A program made the position numbers and the translations under genes. Positions 1 to 9,045 of a stretch of 64,000 nucleotides of DNA are shown piece after piece (position 1 is the stretch's first letter; each line of letters opens with the position of its first letter). This DNA is from Rosistilla oblonga (lineage in GTDB: Bacteria > Planctomycetota > Planctomycetia > Pirellulales > Pirellulaceae). The notes under the pieces are model-generated. The model was not told the DNA's origin, did no database searches, and saw nothing but the letters and a program-made list of their open reading frames with translations. The stretch is taken from contig NZ_CP036292.1 in assembly GCF_007751715.1 (NCBI RefSeq), positions 6,083,339 through 6,147,338 of the forward strand. The letters are read 5' to 3'.

Positions 1-49
1 CTCCCGCAGCGTCTTTTTCAACCCAGAAGCAACGGTAGGTGTCGGCCAC
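1..49 (-). CDS. 5' end of a gene cut by the window edge, possibly YhdH-family quinone oxidoreductase
   Basis: A GTG at 49 (minus strand) follows a strong GGAGG ribosome binding site about 7 bases upstream and opens a frame that runs off the left edge, reading MADTYRCFWVEKDAAG. The first residues resemble the N terminus of YhdH/YhfP-type zinc-independent medium-chain oxidoreductases, where a Y/F-R-C/A-x-x-V-E-K start is common, but only 16 residues are visible, so the product is a guess. The gene would be transcribed leftward, in the same direction as the next five genes but beyond a terminator. Confidence 0.4.
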   Translation of the reverse strand, partial: MADTYRCFWVEKDAAG

Positions 50-91
50 GGGAATTCCTCCGAGAGTCGAGGCGGTTTGAGAGGTGGTACC

Positions 92-124
92 AAAATAAAA
101 GGCGAGCCAGCAGAGTGGCTCGCC
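92..124 (-). terminator. Intrinsic terminator after the first Gfo/Idh gene
   Basis: On the minus strand a 9-bp perfect GC-rich stem (GGCGAGCCA / TGGCTCGCC, six-base loop) is followed by TTTTATTTT. It sits about 58 bases downstream of the stop codon at 182 and would end the leftward transcript. Confidence 0.75.
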
Positions 125-181
125 TTGTTGGATTTTAGCATTTTAGATCGAGCCGACGAAGTGGCTCCACCTAGTGACACG

Positions 182-1579
182 CTAGCTCAAGTATTCTTGT
201 TTCTTGACGATTCCTGGCAGCGGGATGGGGTAGCGGCCATCGTCGCCCGCTTGCAATGGCGCCGGCGAATCGAGCGTTAGCTTGTCGATGCCGGGGGCGA
301 ATTCATGTTTGTGAGCCATCATCTGGTCAAGCGTGATCTCCTGACCGGTGTGCGCCGCCATGCGTCCCATCGAAGTCACGATGCTCGCCATCGCACCACG
401 ATCGACTTCGTTGTATTCGCTGTCTTCGCGAATCGCGGCGATCAGATCGTCCCATTCCAATTGATAAGGATTTGGTTCGGGCTGACCAAATTCCCAAGCC
501 AAGTTGGCTTTATCAGCGACCTGCCCGCGATAGATCCGCGACTTGGCCGGCGTGTGCGAGGCTGTCGAGATCACCGCCATGCCTTTGGAACCATGGGCGT
601 AACTGGCGAACTCGCTACGGCAGCCCGGCATCGTCCGTCCGCCGATATACATCTTCGTTCCGTCGGCGAAGGTGTATTCCATCGCGTAGCTGTCGAAGTT
701 CTGATCGACATCGTCGCCGCGATAGTGGCGGCCGCCCGAAGCGTGAACCTTGACGGGCCAATCGTTCTTCATCCAACAGGTTTCATCGATGTTGTGGATC
801 AAGAAATCGCTGACCGCACCGCCGGAGAGCCATAAGAAGCCGTGGAAGTTGGCGATCTGATACATCAGTTCGCTGGTCCCCTCGGGCTTCGGCCCACACG
901 CCGCGGTCCCCGTGGGTCCCGCCATGCGGTAAGCCCGCAACATGTTGATCTCACCGATCTCGCCACCCTGAATCCGTTCGAACAGTTCCTGCCGCGCCTT
1001 GCAGTGACGGCACATCAATCCGACGGCGACCTTCAGATTCTTTTCCTTCGCCTTCTTGTTCAGCTCCATGATACGCACCGTCGTCGGGCCATCGACGGTG
1101 ACCGGTTTTTCCATGAAGACGTTCAGCCCCTTTTCGATGGCATAGCTGAAGTGAACCCAGCGGAATGCTGGCGGCGTTGCCAGGATCACGACGTCGCCCG
1201 GACGCAGCACATCCATCGCTTTTTTGTAAGCATCGAAGTCGACGAACTGCCGCTCTTCGGGCACGTCGACTTTGCCTTCTTGATCCTTAAACGCGTTGGA
1301 GAGGTTCTTCTGGCTGCGTTCCAGATTCTTGGGGAAGACATCGGCCATCGCTACCAATTTGATCGGACCGTTATCGACCGACAACGCGTTGACGGCCGCT
1401 CCCGTTCCCCGGCCGCCACAACCTACAAGGGCCACCTGAATCGTGTTGTCTTCAGCCGCGTGGACCTGCGGCGCCGTGGTGGCTGCGAAGGTGGCCGCTG
1501 CAGCAACCGTTCCCGTCGCTTTGATGAAACCGCGGCGGGAATCTTGGCTCTCGGGCGTCTTGGACTGGTTCGACATCAT
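182..1579 (-). CDS. Gfo/Idh/MocA family oxidoreductase with Tat signal
   Basis: Predicted NAD(P)-dependent sugar or polyol dehydrogenase exported by the Tat pathway. The start is one of two adjacent ATGs (1579, 1576); the longer frame upstream overlaps the preceding gene and lacks signal features. Residues 14-20 read SRRGFIK, a twin-arginine motif, followed by an Ala-rich hydrophobic stretch ending near VHA (about residue 41). A Rossmann GCGGRG motif follows at about 52-57, and the family EKP motif is present (FMEKPVTVDG). Length 465 aa is normal for planctomycete secreted members. It lies 43 bp downstream of the SUMF1-type gene, so the two are probably cotranscribed. The substrate cannot be told from sequence. 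Confidence 0.9.
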   Translation of the reverse strand: MMSNQSKTPESQDSRRGFIKATGTVAAAATFAATTAPQVHAAEDNTIQVALVGCGGRGTGAAVNALSVDNGPIKLVAMADVFPKNLERSQKNLSNAFKDQEGKVDVPEERQFVDFDAYKKAMDVLRPGDVVILATPPAFRWVHFSYAIEKGLNVFMEKPVTVDGPTTVRIMELNKKAKEKNLKVAVGLMCRHCKARQELFERIQGGEIGEINMLRAYRMAGPTGTAACGPKPEGTSELMYQIANFHGFLWLSGGAVSDFLIHNIDETCWMKNDWPVKVHASGGRHYRGDDVDQNFDSYAMEYTFADGTKMYIGGRTMPGCRSEFASYAHGSKGMAVISTASHTPAKSRIYRGQVADKANLAWEFGQPEPNPYQLEWDDLIAAIREDSEYNEVDRGAMASIVTSMGRMAAHTGQEITLDQMMAHKHEFAPGIDKLTLDSPAPLQAGDDGRYPIPLPGIVKKQEYLS

Positions 1580-1622
1580 GGACTCATTTGGGCTTGGGAT
1601 TGAGAGACGGGAATGAAAACGG

Positions 1623-2678
1623 TTATTCGCCTTCGGCGGGATCGAGCTGTTCGGGTTGCGTGTTCTCCCACAACTCGGCACGCTCCTTTTCGGAAGGGAC
1701 CGTCAAAGGGCGAACGATGCGAAATCCGACGCTCAACGCATCGGTATGATACCAGATACTTTGGGGCAATTGGGGATCCTGCTCCTTCCACTCCTCGCTA
1801 CTGGCGATCCTAGCCCCGCTGCGCAGAAGTTCGGGATCGTTATCCCAGCCGCCGCCACGGACGACGCGGGGGAACAAAACCTTGGGAATCGCCAGCGGAT
1901 TAAGCTTGGCGGATGTCTTGTAAAAGTCGGGCAGGTACTGATCCAAGACCCACTCCGAGACATTGCCGTGCATGTCGTAGAGCCCCCACGGATTCGGGTT
2001 CTTCTGGCCCACCGGTTCGTATTGGTCGTTGGTGTTTTCGCCATACCAAGCGTAGTCGTCGAGCATTTCAGGGTCGTCGCCAAACGAGTAAGCGGTGTTG
2101 GTTCCCGCGCGGCAAGCGTATTCCCATTCCGCTTCGGTCGGCAAACGGTAATAGCGTCCGGTCTTCGCCGACAGCCACTGGCAATAGGTCCGCGCTGCGT
2201 GCTGTGTCATGCAGATCGCCGGATGGCGACCGCTGCCCATCCCAAAGGTCATGTCGGTGTAGGGTTCGGTCGGACGCGTGAAGCCGTCGACGACCGCGTC
2301 GCGCGGCGTTTCCTTCGACTTCAAAAGGCGGCGACGGATCGTATCGAGTTCGTCGCCCCAGATCTCGTACTGCTCCCACGTGATCTCATACTTGCCCATC
2401 CAAAAGGGAGAGACTTCCACTTGATGCAGCGGACCTTCCGAGTCATCGCGGCCCTGTTCGGTGTCGGGAGTTCCCATCGTGAAGACGCCGCCAGGAATCG
2501 GTAGCATTTCGATCGTCGCGTCGGTGTGTTCGATCACCTCTTCGTACGGCTTCATCTCCGCCGCCGAATTCGCTTTGCTTTCGGGAAGGTCTAGCGGAGG
2601 AACTGGATCGGCAGCGGTGGCTCCTGCAGCGAGGAACGAACAGCAGATCAAAGAACCGAAAAGGCGTTGGATTTTCAT
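1623..2678 (-). CDS. Secreted formylglycine-generating-enzyme (SUMF1/FGE) domain protein
   Basis: 351 aa with an N-terminal Sec signal peptide (hydrophobic to about residue 22, AGATAADP). The body is an FGE/SUMF1 (PvdO, EgtB-like) fold: a GGVFTMG motif near residue 65, an EITWEQYE segment, a [16 protein letters not shown] block, GNVSEWV and [10 protein letters not shown] near the C terminus. True FGEs activate sulfatases by oxidising a cysteine, but most bacterial paralogues have other or unknown roles. No sulfatase is adjacent here, so a formylglycine-generating role is not established. It is followed closely by the Gfo/Idh gene. Confidence 0.85.
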   Translation of the reverse strand: MKIQRLFGSLICCSFLAAGATAADPVPPLDLPESKANSAAEMKPYEEVIEHTDATIEMLPIPGGVFTMGTPDTEQGRDDSEGPLHQVEVSPFWMGKYEITWEQYEIWGDELDTIRRRLLKSKETPRDAVVDGFTRPTEPYTDMTFGMGSGRHPAICMTQHAARTYCQWLSAKTGRYYRLPTEAEWEYACRAGTNTAYSFGDDPEMLDDYAWYGENTNDQYEPVGQKNPNPWGLYDMHGNVSEWVLDQYLPDFYKTSAKLNPLAIPKVLFPRVVRGGGWDNDPELLRSGARIASSEEWKEQDPQLPQSIWYHTDALSVGFRIVRPLTVPSEKERAELWENTQPEQLDPAEGE

Positions 2679-2721
2679 AACAGGATGGAGTACGGGAAGG
2701 GGAGATTGAGTTTGTTGCGGT

Positions 2722-2786
2722 TGGTCGCCTTTCGCTCCGCGAAAGCGCGTCTGTTGTGCGCACTTTCGCGGAGCGAAAGGCGACCA
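2722..2786. repeat. REP-like intergenic palindrome (24-bp arms)
   Basis: Arms 2722-2745 and 2763-2786 are exact reverse complements (core TCGCCTTTCGCTCCGCGAAA) separated by 17 bases. There is no T-tract. It lies in the 130-bp gap between two leftward genes, so it would fold in the shared transcript and could act as an RNA-stabilising hairpin. Similar palindromes are common between planctomycete genes. Confidence 0.8.
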
Positions 2787-2808
2787 TCAGACAGAAGCGA
2801 ATGGTTTG

Positions 2809-3768
2809 TTAAGCCAACGCTTTGCGAACGGCAGCTTTCATCTTGCGGAGACCGGTCGTGGCGACTTCCGACGCGGGTTGTTTCCAGTAGTCGCGATTGA
2901 ACAGCTCCAGCGAGAAATAGCCTCGGAAGCCGTTGCGATGCAGCAGCGAGATGATATCGTCCAACGGAGCAATCCCGTCGCCGGGATAGACGCGGTCGGC
3001 ATCGCCGATCGTTTCCCAAGGTGGATTGGCCGGGTAGTCGTTCATGTGGAACGCGGGCATCCGCGAGGCTTCGATCATCGCCAGGCCGGCAAAGTCGGAG
3101 CCACCTTTGTAAATATGGTAGACGTCGGGCAGGACACAGGCGTCGGGATGGCCGGCTTCGGTGGCAACGTATGCCAGTTCGCCCAAGCGATTGAGCGTCT
3201 TGGAGAAGCCCCACAATTCCAACTCGGGCGTCACGCCAACTTCCGCGCCAACGTTCAACAGATCCGCGTAACGCTTGGCGATCACGGGCAGCGCCGGACC
3301 GGCCTCTTTGGTTGCACCGACCGGCGGCGCGGCGATCCGCTTGCCGCCGATCGACTTCAGCAGTTCCATGTCGGATCGGGCTTGTTCCAATCCCTTTTGG
3401 CGTTGGGCATCGTCATCGACGATCCACTGGGCAAAACCGATCGCACTCTCGACAGTGATCCCGGAGTCTTCGATACGCTTTCGCAGATCGGGCAGACTTC
3501 CACCGGCCTCTTTGTAGGCAACCAGATCGCGAACCCAAGGTTCGATCGCGTCGTAACCGCTCGATGCCGCCAGGTCGACTTGTTCGGTGATCGTCAGTTC
3601 TTGGCCGCGAACGGTGCTAGTGTTCAAGCAGAACCGGATCCCGCCAAATTCATCCGATGCCGCGGTGTCGGCAGCCTTGGCGGGGGCTGTTGGCAGGCCC
3701 GAACCAACCAACGTGGTAGCGGCCGCAATCGAGAGAATGCTGCGGCGATTCATGGAAGCGTCTGTCAT
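2809..3768 (-). CDS. Sugar phosphate isomerase/epimerase (TIM barrel) with Tat-like signal
   Basis: 319 aa. The N terminus (MNRRSILSIAAATTLVG from an internal ATG at 3753; the upstream ATG at 3768 adds five residues) is a twin-arginine type signal ending near KAA. The rest matches the xylose isomerase-like TIM-barrel family (AP endonuclease 2 superfamily): segments such as GYDAIEPW, ELELWGF, VLPDVYHIYKGG, FHMNDYP and GYFSLELFNRDYW carry the usual metal-binding Glu, Asp and His positions. Many such proteins accompany Gfo/Idh oxidoreductases in sugar catabolism, which fits this cluster. The exact substrate is unknown. Confidence 0.85.
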   Translation of the reverse strand: MTDASMNRRSILSIAAATTLVGSGLPTAPAKAADTAASDEFGGIRFCLNTSTVRGQELTITEQVDLAASSGYDAIEPWVRDLVAYKEAGGSLPDLRKRIEDSGITVESAIGFAQWIVDDDAQRQKGLEQARSDMELLKSIGGKRIAAPPVGATKEAGPALPVIAKRYADLLNVGAEVGVTPELELWGFSKTLNRLGELAYVATEAGHPDACVLPDVYHIYKGGSDFAGLAMIEASRMPAFHMNDYPANPPWETIGDADRVYPGDGIAPLDDIISLLHRNGFRGYFSLELFNRDYWKQPASEVATTGLRKMKAAVRKALA

Positions 3769-3952
3769 CTAGAAGGCTCGAGTCTCGGGAGGTGGAGAGG
3801 CGGGATCATCGGAGCTTCGATTATAAACTGGTACCCCGCAATGTGCTTCGCTGTTGCACAATTTTCCCGAAACCTAGCCCAGCTGGCGGATCGCGGACCA
3901 TTGCCGCAACAACGGATCCGCAGGTCGATTCGCCGCGATGGAGCCGATTTGC

Positions 3953-4804
3953 CTACTTCGCCTCGACAGCCGCGTGCTGCTGGATGAACTGGACGACCTG
4001 ATCGACCGCGGGATGCGGGAAGTGGTGTCCGCTGGATTTTTCGGTTCCCATCGGGACCGAGATGACTTCCATGTCGTGGCCTGCCGCTTGCAGACGTTCA
4101 CGCAAAAGATAGGTGTTCTCCTTGGGCGGAACGACGCGATCGTTCTCCGAGACGATGTGCAGCAGTGGAATTTTGGCGGCTGCAATTTTCTTCGCGTGAT
4201 CGATTGGATTGCCTTTGAATGCGGCAGCCTGTTTCTCGTCGAATCCATATTGCGCCAGGCAACTCTGCCACGTCGCGGCCGAACCGACGCCCTCTCCCAT
4301 TCCGCCGGGCCAGCTTTTGAAATCGCAAACCGGCGTGTCGCAGTAGATACAAGCGACGCGATCGAGATTAACGGCGGCCCAGTTGTAGGCGAACAACCCG
4401 CCGCGGCTGACCGCTTCGAGAGCCACTCGCTTTGCCAAGCCACGCTTCTCGGTCATTTGACGATAGAACTGATTTCCAATCTCGATCGCCTTGGGACTGC
4501 CAAACATTCCCGCCACGTCGACGTAGCCGATATGGAATCCTTTGGCCACCAATTGAATGTCGGCTTCAGCGTGGTAGCCGGGGAAGCGTGCCCGCCAAAC
4601 CCAAGGGTTGCCGGGCGCAGCCTGCTTGGGAACGACGACGTACGCATTGCGCTCGGCGACTTGGAAATGGAGTTGGTCGTATCCGTTCCACTTCGTCTTG
4701 CGTTCCGCTGGTGCAGCGGTCTGCGTCTGCGCGACGCAGGGCCGCAATGATAGGAGAGATACGGCAACGCACGTCAACGCGGCGAAAAGGGAGATGCGAT
4801 TCAT
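3953..4804 (-). CDS. Secreted alpha/beta hydrolase
   Basis: 283 aa from the ATG at 4804, chosen because it starts a clear signal peptide (MNRISLFAALTCVAVSLLSL to about VAQ); the open frame continues far upstream but overlaps the amidohydrolase gene in another frame. The nucleophile elbow is non-standard, EAVSRGG (A-x-S-x-G type). A late Asp (SENDRVVP) and His (SSGHHFPHP) complete a plausible catalytic triad. It is 32 bp downstream of the AguB-like gene, suggesting cotranscription. Related planctomycete proteins are annotated only as alpha/beta hydrolase or peptidase S9-like; no substrate is inferable. Confidence 0.8.
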   Translation of the reverse strand: MNRISLFAALTCVAVSLLSLRPCVAQTQTAAPAERKTKWNGYDQLHFQVAERNAYVVVPKQAAPGNPWVWRARFPGYHAEADIQLVAKGFHIGYVDVAGMFGSPKAIEIGNQFYRQMTEKRGLAKRVALEAVSRGGLFAYNWAAVNLDRVACIYCDTPVCDFKSWPGGMGEGVGSAATWQSCLAQYGFDEKQAAAFKGNPIDHAKKIAAAKIPLLHIVSENDRVVPPKENTYLLRERLQAAGHDMEVISVPMGTEKSSGHHFPHPAVDQVVQFIQQHAAVEAK

Positions 4805-4836
4805 GGTGTTTTTCAAGTTATCGGGGGCAGAAAAGA

Positions 4837-5706
4837 TCAGTCGATCACGCGACGCATCAGGCCTTGGTAAGCGTCGATCCGGCGATCGCGCAGGAAGGGC
4901 CAATGCGTGCGGACCACATCGATCATATTCAAATCGCAGTCGGCCGTAATAATTTCTGGTTCTTCGTGGCTCCCTTGCGTGATGACTTTGCCATTGGGAT
5001 TGGCGATGAACGAACCGCCCCAGAACTGCAGGCGGCCTTCGACGCCGACGCGGTTGGGAGCTCCCAACCACAAACCGTTGGCGATCGCATGGGATCGCAT
5101 CATCGTTTGCCACGATTCGTATTGCGTCGTGCCGTACTCTTCTTTTTCCTCGTCGATCCATCCGATCGCGGTCGGGTAAAGCAGGATCTCCGCACCGGCA
5201 AGGGCCATCAATCGCGCGGCCTCGGGGAACCATTGATCCCAGCAAACGGCAACGCCCAGCTTCGCAAAGCGGGTTTCGATCACCTTGAATCCCAAATCGC
5301 CGGGGGTGAAGTAGAACTTCTCGTAATACAACGGATCGTCGGGGATGTGCATCTTGCGATAAACACCCGCTGTCGAACCATCGGCATCGAGGACGACGGC
5401 GGTGTTGTGGTAGACGCCGGCGGTTCGTTTCTCGAACAGCGAGACGACGATCACGACGCCCAGTTCGGCGGCCAACTCGCTTATCCGTTCAGTCGTCGGC
5501 CCGGGGATCGTTTCCGCCCAATCGAACTGGCAATGGTCTTCGGTTTGGCAGGGGTAGGGGCCGTTGAACAGTTCCTGCAAGCAAATCACTTGTCCACCGT
5601 CAGCCGCGGCTTGGCGGATCTGCGAGACGGCCCGCTCGACGTTCTCGGCTTTGGAGTCGGTGCAGGACATTTGCACCAACGACAGCGTTACTACTGAATT
5701 TGCCAC
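4837..5706 (-). CDS. aguB: Carbon-nitrogen hydrolase, probable N-carbamoylputrescine amidase
   Basis: 289 aa, the family length. N-carbamoylputrescine amidase converts N-carbamoylputrescine to putrescine, CO2 and ammonia in the cytoplasm. The nitrilase catalytic triad is visible as E45 (LQELF), K118 (YRKMHIPD) and C155 (VCWDQWFPE). The segments PLYYEKFYFTPGD and FWGGSFIANPNG are typical of AguB. Translation starts at GTG 5706, preceded by AAGGAAA at good spacing. It is the first gene of the leftward run. No agmatine deiminase (aguA) is next to it, so the polyamine role rests on sequence similarity alone; a related amidase specificity is possible. Confidence 0.8.
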   Translation of the reverse strand: MANSVVTLSLVQMSCTDSKAENVERAVSQIRQAAADGGQVICLQELFNGPYPCQTEDHCQFDWAETIPGPTTERISELAAELGVVIVVSLFEKRTAGVYHNTAVVLDADGSTAGVYRKMHIPDDPLYYEKFYFTPGDLGFKVIETRFAKLGVAVCWDQWFPEAARLMALAGAEILLYPTAIGWIDEEKEEYGTTQYESWQTMMRSHAIANGLWLGAPNRVGVEGRLQFWGGSFIANPNGKVITQGSHEEPEIITADCDLNMIDVVRTHWPFLRDRRIDAYQGLMRRVID

Positions 5707-5813
5707 GTAATATTTCCTTTGCCAATCCCGCGGCGAACGCGCGGGGTCTCACTAGAACTTCACAGAACACAGGCCGAATCCACGGACGTTGAATTCTACA
5801 ATCATTTGGTCTT

Positions 5814-5921
5814 ATGGCTACGCTCGACACGCCGATATCGCAGGCGCGACTTACCGCGATCGAGCTCTCTCACAGCTTCAAGCTGAAGGTGACCAACCGC
5901 AGACGAAGTCGCATCCCATCC
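5814..5921 (+). pseudogene. Possible small ORF interrupted by the IS256 element
   Basis: An ATG at 5814 opens a frame (MATLDTPISQARLTAIELSH...) that enters the insertion sequence and stops inside its left end at 5957. If the IS and one copy of the direct repeat are removed, the same frame continues past the junction for about 20 codons and stops at a TAG just after 7430, giving 56 residues. The protein is unfamiliar and the ribosome binding site is weak, so this may be a chance frame. Confidence 0.25.
5912..5921. repeat. Left direct repeat flanking the IS256 element
   Basis: CATCCCATCC here is identical to 7364-7373 on the other side of the element. IS256-family elements make 8-9 bp target duplications, so the tenth base may match by chance. 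Confidence 0.75.
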
Positions 5922-7363
5922 GAGGTATTGTCGAAAGTTGTGTTCTTGAGTGAATGAAAAAGGTGGCGCATCCTGTTGGAACTATCACCCTCCAACGGCC
6001 CGACGTGGGCAAAGGAATACGCCATGAATCAGACTAAAACAGATCGAACCGACGTGCCAGTGGACAACCAGATCGATCCCGAAGTGGTTTCCTTCCGGGC
6101 TCAGTTCGACCAGCGAAGTCCACTCGACGAAATTGTCCGCGAAGGAGCCAGGCGAATGCTGCAATCTGCGATCGACGCTGAAGTCGAAGCGTTCATCGGC
6201 ATGCATTCCAGTCGAACCGACGAGCGAGGCAGACGACTCGTCGTCAAAAACGGAAGCTTGCCGGAGCGGGACATCCTCACCGGTGCTGGATCCATTCCCA
6301 TCACCCAGGGGCGAGTTCGTGACAATGACCCCGATCGCAACCGACGGGTCACGTTTTCGCCCAGCGTGTTGCCAAGCTACCTGCGAAAGACCAAGGCCAT
6401 CGAAGAATTGATTCCTTGGCTGTACCTCAAAGGGATCTCGACCGGTGATTTCGCGGAAGCCCTTCAGTCGCTTGTGGGCGCGCGTGCCGCAGGGCTGAGT
6501 CCCAACGTCGTCTGTCGGCTCAAGGAACAGTGGTGTAGCGAGTACGACGATTGGAGCAAGCGTGATTTATCCGACAAGCAATACGTTTACGTCTGGGCTG
6601 ATGGAATTCACGCGAAGGTCCGTCTGGAAGACGATGCCAACAAAAAGCAGTGCTTGCTGGTGCTAATGGGAGCAACGCCCGATGGCAAAAAGGAACTGAT
6701 CGCCGTCCTCGATGGCTACCGTGAAAGCGAACAAAGCTGGAGTGAACTGCTCATCGATCTCAAGCAACGAGGCCTGAAGATGGCTCCGAAGATCGCCATC
6801 GGTGACGGTGCGTTAGGCTTCTGGGCGGCGATTCGGAAAGTGTTTCCCGAGACCCGCGAACAGCGCTGTTGGGTCCATAAGACGGCCAACGTTTTGAACA
6901 AGATGCCCAAGAGCGTGCAGCCCAAGGCGAAGGGAGACCTGCACGAAATCTGGCAAGCCGAGACGAAGGACGACGCGAACAAAGCGTTCGATCACTTCCT
7001 TGAAAAATACGGTGCGAAATACGCTCCTGCATGCGCGTGCTTAAAGAAGGACCGTGACGTGCTGCTGGCATTCTACGATTTCCCGGCGGAGCACTGGAGT
7101 CACCTCCGAACGACCAACCCGATCGAGTCCACGTTCGCGACGATCCGGCTTCGCCATCGAAAGACCAAAGGAAGTGGAACCCGGCGAGCAAGCTTGGCGA
7201 TGATGTTCAAGCTCGCCCAATCAGCATCCAAGAAATGGAGACGCCTGAACTGCCACGAAAAGATCACTCTCGTCACCGAAGGGCGTTCCTTCAAAGACGG
7301 AATCATGCAGGATGAGATCGCCGCTTAATTCAATTTCTCAAAACACAACAATTGACAATTACT
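5922..7363 (+). mobile_element. IS256-family insertion sequence (about 1442 bp)
   Basis: Imperfect terminal inverted repeats bound one transposase gene. The left end (5922-5950) carries GAGGTATTGTC, GTTGTGTTC and TTGAG; the right end (7337-7363) read in reverse carries AGTAATTGTC, GTTGTGTT and TTGAG, with a one-base gap and a few mismatches. A 10-bp direct repeat flanks it. Length, single ORF, end structure and target duplication are all as expected for IS256. It lies between the divergent start of the AguB-like gene and the 3' end of the dihydroorotase gene. The ORF is intact, so the copy may still be active. Confidence 0.85.
6024..7328 (+). CDS. IS256 family (Mutator-type) transposase
   Basis: 434 aa from ATG 6024; the longer frame adds 16 unlike residues. 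This is the DDE transposase that moves the enclosing element. Catalytic residues are D193 (YVWADGIH), D261 (IGDGALGFW) and E368 (TTNPIESTFATIR), and the family signature QRCWVHKTANVL spans 280-291 between the second Asp and the Glu. The N-terminal region (about 30-180) carries the DNA-binding domain. No frameshift or internal stop is seen, and length is slightly above the roughly 400 aa family norm. Confidence 0.95.
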   Translation: MNQTKTDRTDVPVDNQIDPEVVSFRAQFDQRSPLDEIVREGARRMLQSAIDAEVEAFIGMHSSRTDERGRRLVVKNGSLPERDILTGAGSIPITQGRVRDNDPDRNRRVTFSPSVLPSYLRKTKAIEELIPWLYLKGISTGDFAEALQSLVGARAAGLSPNVVCRLKEQWCSEYDDWSKRDLSDKQYVYVWADGIHAKVRLEDDANKKQCLLVLMGATPDGKKELIAVLDGYRESEQSWSELLIDLKQRGLKMAPKIAIGDGALGFWAAIRKVFPETREQRCWVHKTANVLNKMPKSVQPKAKGDLHEIWQAETKDDANKAFDHFLEKYGAKYAPACACLKKDRDVLLAFYDFPAEHWSHLRTTNPIESTFATIRLRHRKTKGSGTRRASLAMMFKLAQSASKKWRRLNCHEKITLVTEGRSFKDGIMQDEIAA

Positions 7364-7373
7364 CATCCCATCC
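7364..7373. repeat. Right direct repeat flanking the IS256 element
   Basis: Second copy of CATCCCATCC, directly abutting the right inverted repeat, matching 5912-5921. Confidence 0.75.
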
Positions 7374-7450
7374 TCGATCCCTCTCATGCAAGTTGAGCGA
7401 ATCGATCAGCCGTCGAAGGGCTCCGAATTTGAGTAGTGATCCGAAGACGC

Positions 7451-8794
7451 TTACGCCAGCCCCACGCCCTGCTCGGTCGCCCAGTATCCGCCGCGTTGGT
7501 GATCGAACAGCGGCAGCGTTCCGCGAATCGACGCATCGAAGCGGCCGCGATCAAAGACTCGGCGACCGCCGACCCAGGTCGTCACAGGCCAGCCGGTTAA
7601 GGTCTCGCCGTCCCATGGGGACCAACGACACTTCGTTTGCTGTTCTTCATTGCGGATCGTTTTCTGTTGTTCCAGATCAACCAACACCAGATCGGCATCA
7701 TAGCCATCGGCGATCCGCCCCTTGCCGACGATTCCCCAAACGCGAGCCGGGGCATCACACATCCAATGGACCAGCTGCTGCAGATCGCACTTCCCTTGAG
7801 CGACTTGGTTCAGCAGAAGGGGGAGGCTGTTTTCGACCGCTGGAAGACCGGAGGGACTCTTCGGATAAGGCTGTTGTTTTTCGGCGAGCGTATGAGGCGC
7901 GTGGTCGGTCGCGATGACTTGGATCTCGCCGTCCAATAGCGCCTGCCACAGTTGGCGATTGTCGTCGGCCGATTTGATCGACGGGTTCATTTGAATCAGC
8001 GAACCGAGCCGGGCGTAATCGTCGACGTTGAAGAACAGGTGATGCGGACAAACCTCTGCCGTAACATAAGGTCGTGCCGGAGTGATCAGTTCCAATTCCG
8101 CAGCTGTCGAAACATGCAGGACATGAAAGCGGTGCTGATGCCGGACCGACAGATCGACAGCGCGGCGCGTGGCGATGTAAGCCGCTTCAGGAGACCGAAT
8201 CCGCGAATGGTTCGTGATGTCGTCGCTGCCGGCGTATCGCTCGGCATTCGCGCGGACCGTCGTCTCATCCTCGCAGTGGGCGCAGATCGGCATCTCGGTT
8301 TCGGCAAAGATCTGTTCCAACACCGCCTGTTCATCGACCAGCATGTTGCCGGTGCTGCTGCCGATGAAGATCTTGATACCCGGCGTCTCGCCGCTGGGTT
8401 TCAATTCGTCGAGATTGCTGGTCGTGGCCCCCATGTAGAAGCCGTAGTTGACGGCGGAGTGGGTGGCGCCGAGAGCGTTCTTTTCGCGCAACCGCTCGCG
8501 CGTCGTCGTCGTCGGATTCGTGTTGGGCATCTCGAGGAACGTGGTCACGCCGCCGGCGGCGCAAGCGCGGCTGGCGTGGGCGAGGTCTTCTTTATGTTCC
8601 AGGCCGGGCTGGCGGAAGTGAACCTGATCGTCGATCGCTCCGGGCAGCAGATGCAGTCCGCTGGCGTCGATCGTTTCATCGGCGACCGTGGCGGGACTGG
8701 GATCGACCACGATTCGACCGTCGTCGATCAGCACCGATACCTTGCCGATTTGATCGGGGAATACGACCGTTGCGTTTTTGATCAGGGTTTTCAT
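7451..8794 (-). CDS. pyrC: Dihydroorotase (class I type)
   Basis: 447 aa amidohydrolase that closes carbamoyl-aspartate to dihydroorotate in pyrimidine synthesis, cytoplasmic. Visible motifs: [14 protein letters not shown] (residues 51-64), [30 protein letters not shown] and [12 protein letters not shown] near residue 300. The first His of the usual HxH metal motif is Gln (Q57) and only H59 remains, as I recall for a subset of bacterial dihydroorotases with DDQVHFREPG. The gene stands alone between the IS element and a divergent small membrane-protein gene, not in a pyr operon. Allantoinase or hydantoinase is a less likely alternative. Confidence 0.88.
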   Translation of the reverse strand: MKTLIKNATVVFPDQIGKVSVLIDDGRIVVDPSPATVADETIDASGLHLLPGAIDDQVHFRQPGLEHKEDLAHASRACAAGGVTTFLEMPNTNPTTTTRERLREKNALGATHSAVNYGFYMGATTSNLDELKPSGETPGIKIFIGSSTGNMLVDEQAVLEQIFAETEMPICAHCEDETTVRANAERYAGSDDITNHSRIRSPEAAYIATRRAVDLSVRHQHRFHVLHVSTAAELELITPARPYVTAEVCPHHLFFNVDDYARLGSLIQMNPSIKSADDNRQLWQALLDGEIQVIATDHAPHTLAEKQQPYPKSPSGLPAVENSLPLLLNQVAQGKCDLQQLVHWMCDAPARVWGIVGKGRIADGYDADLVLVDLEQQKTIRNEEQQTKCRWSPWDGETLTGWPVTTWVGGRRVFDRGRFDASIRGTLPLFDHQRGGYWATEQGVGLA

Positions 8795-9045
8795 CGGTGT
8801 GGCTGCGCTTTCGTTTCGTGGGTTTGCCTGTTGCTATCACAAGTTTGTGGATCAAACCAACGATCAATGCAAGCCCCAGGGAGACGTGCGGAACTTGAAC
8901 CAATTTTTCAATTCGATCGAGCTTTCCTCGAAATAGTTTTCCTGCCACAATCCGCCCGACCAATGGATCCCGCAACTGCTTTTCTGTCGGACAAGGAATG
9001 TGTTGACAATCGGTTGCGGGGCTTGTCTTGCGGAAAGGAATCCTG

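Noticed and set aside
4432-5697. Long plus-strand ORF (421 codons)
   Set aside because: Antisense shadow of the AguB-like and hydrolase genes.
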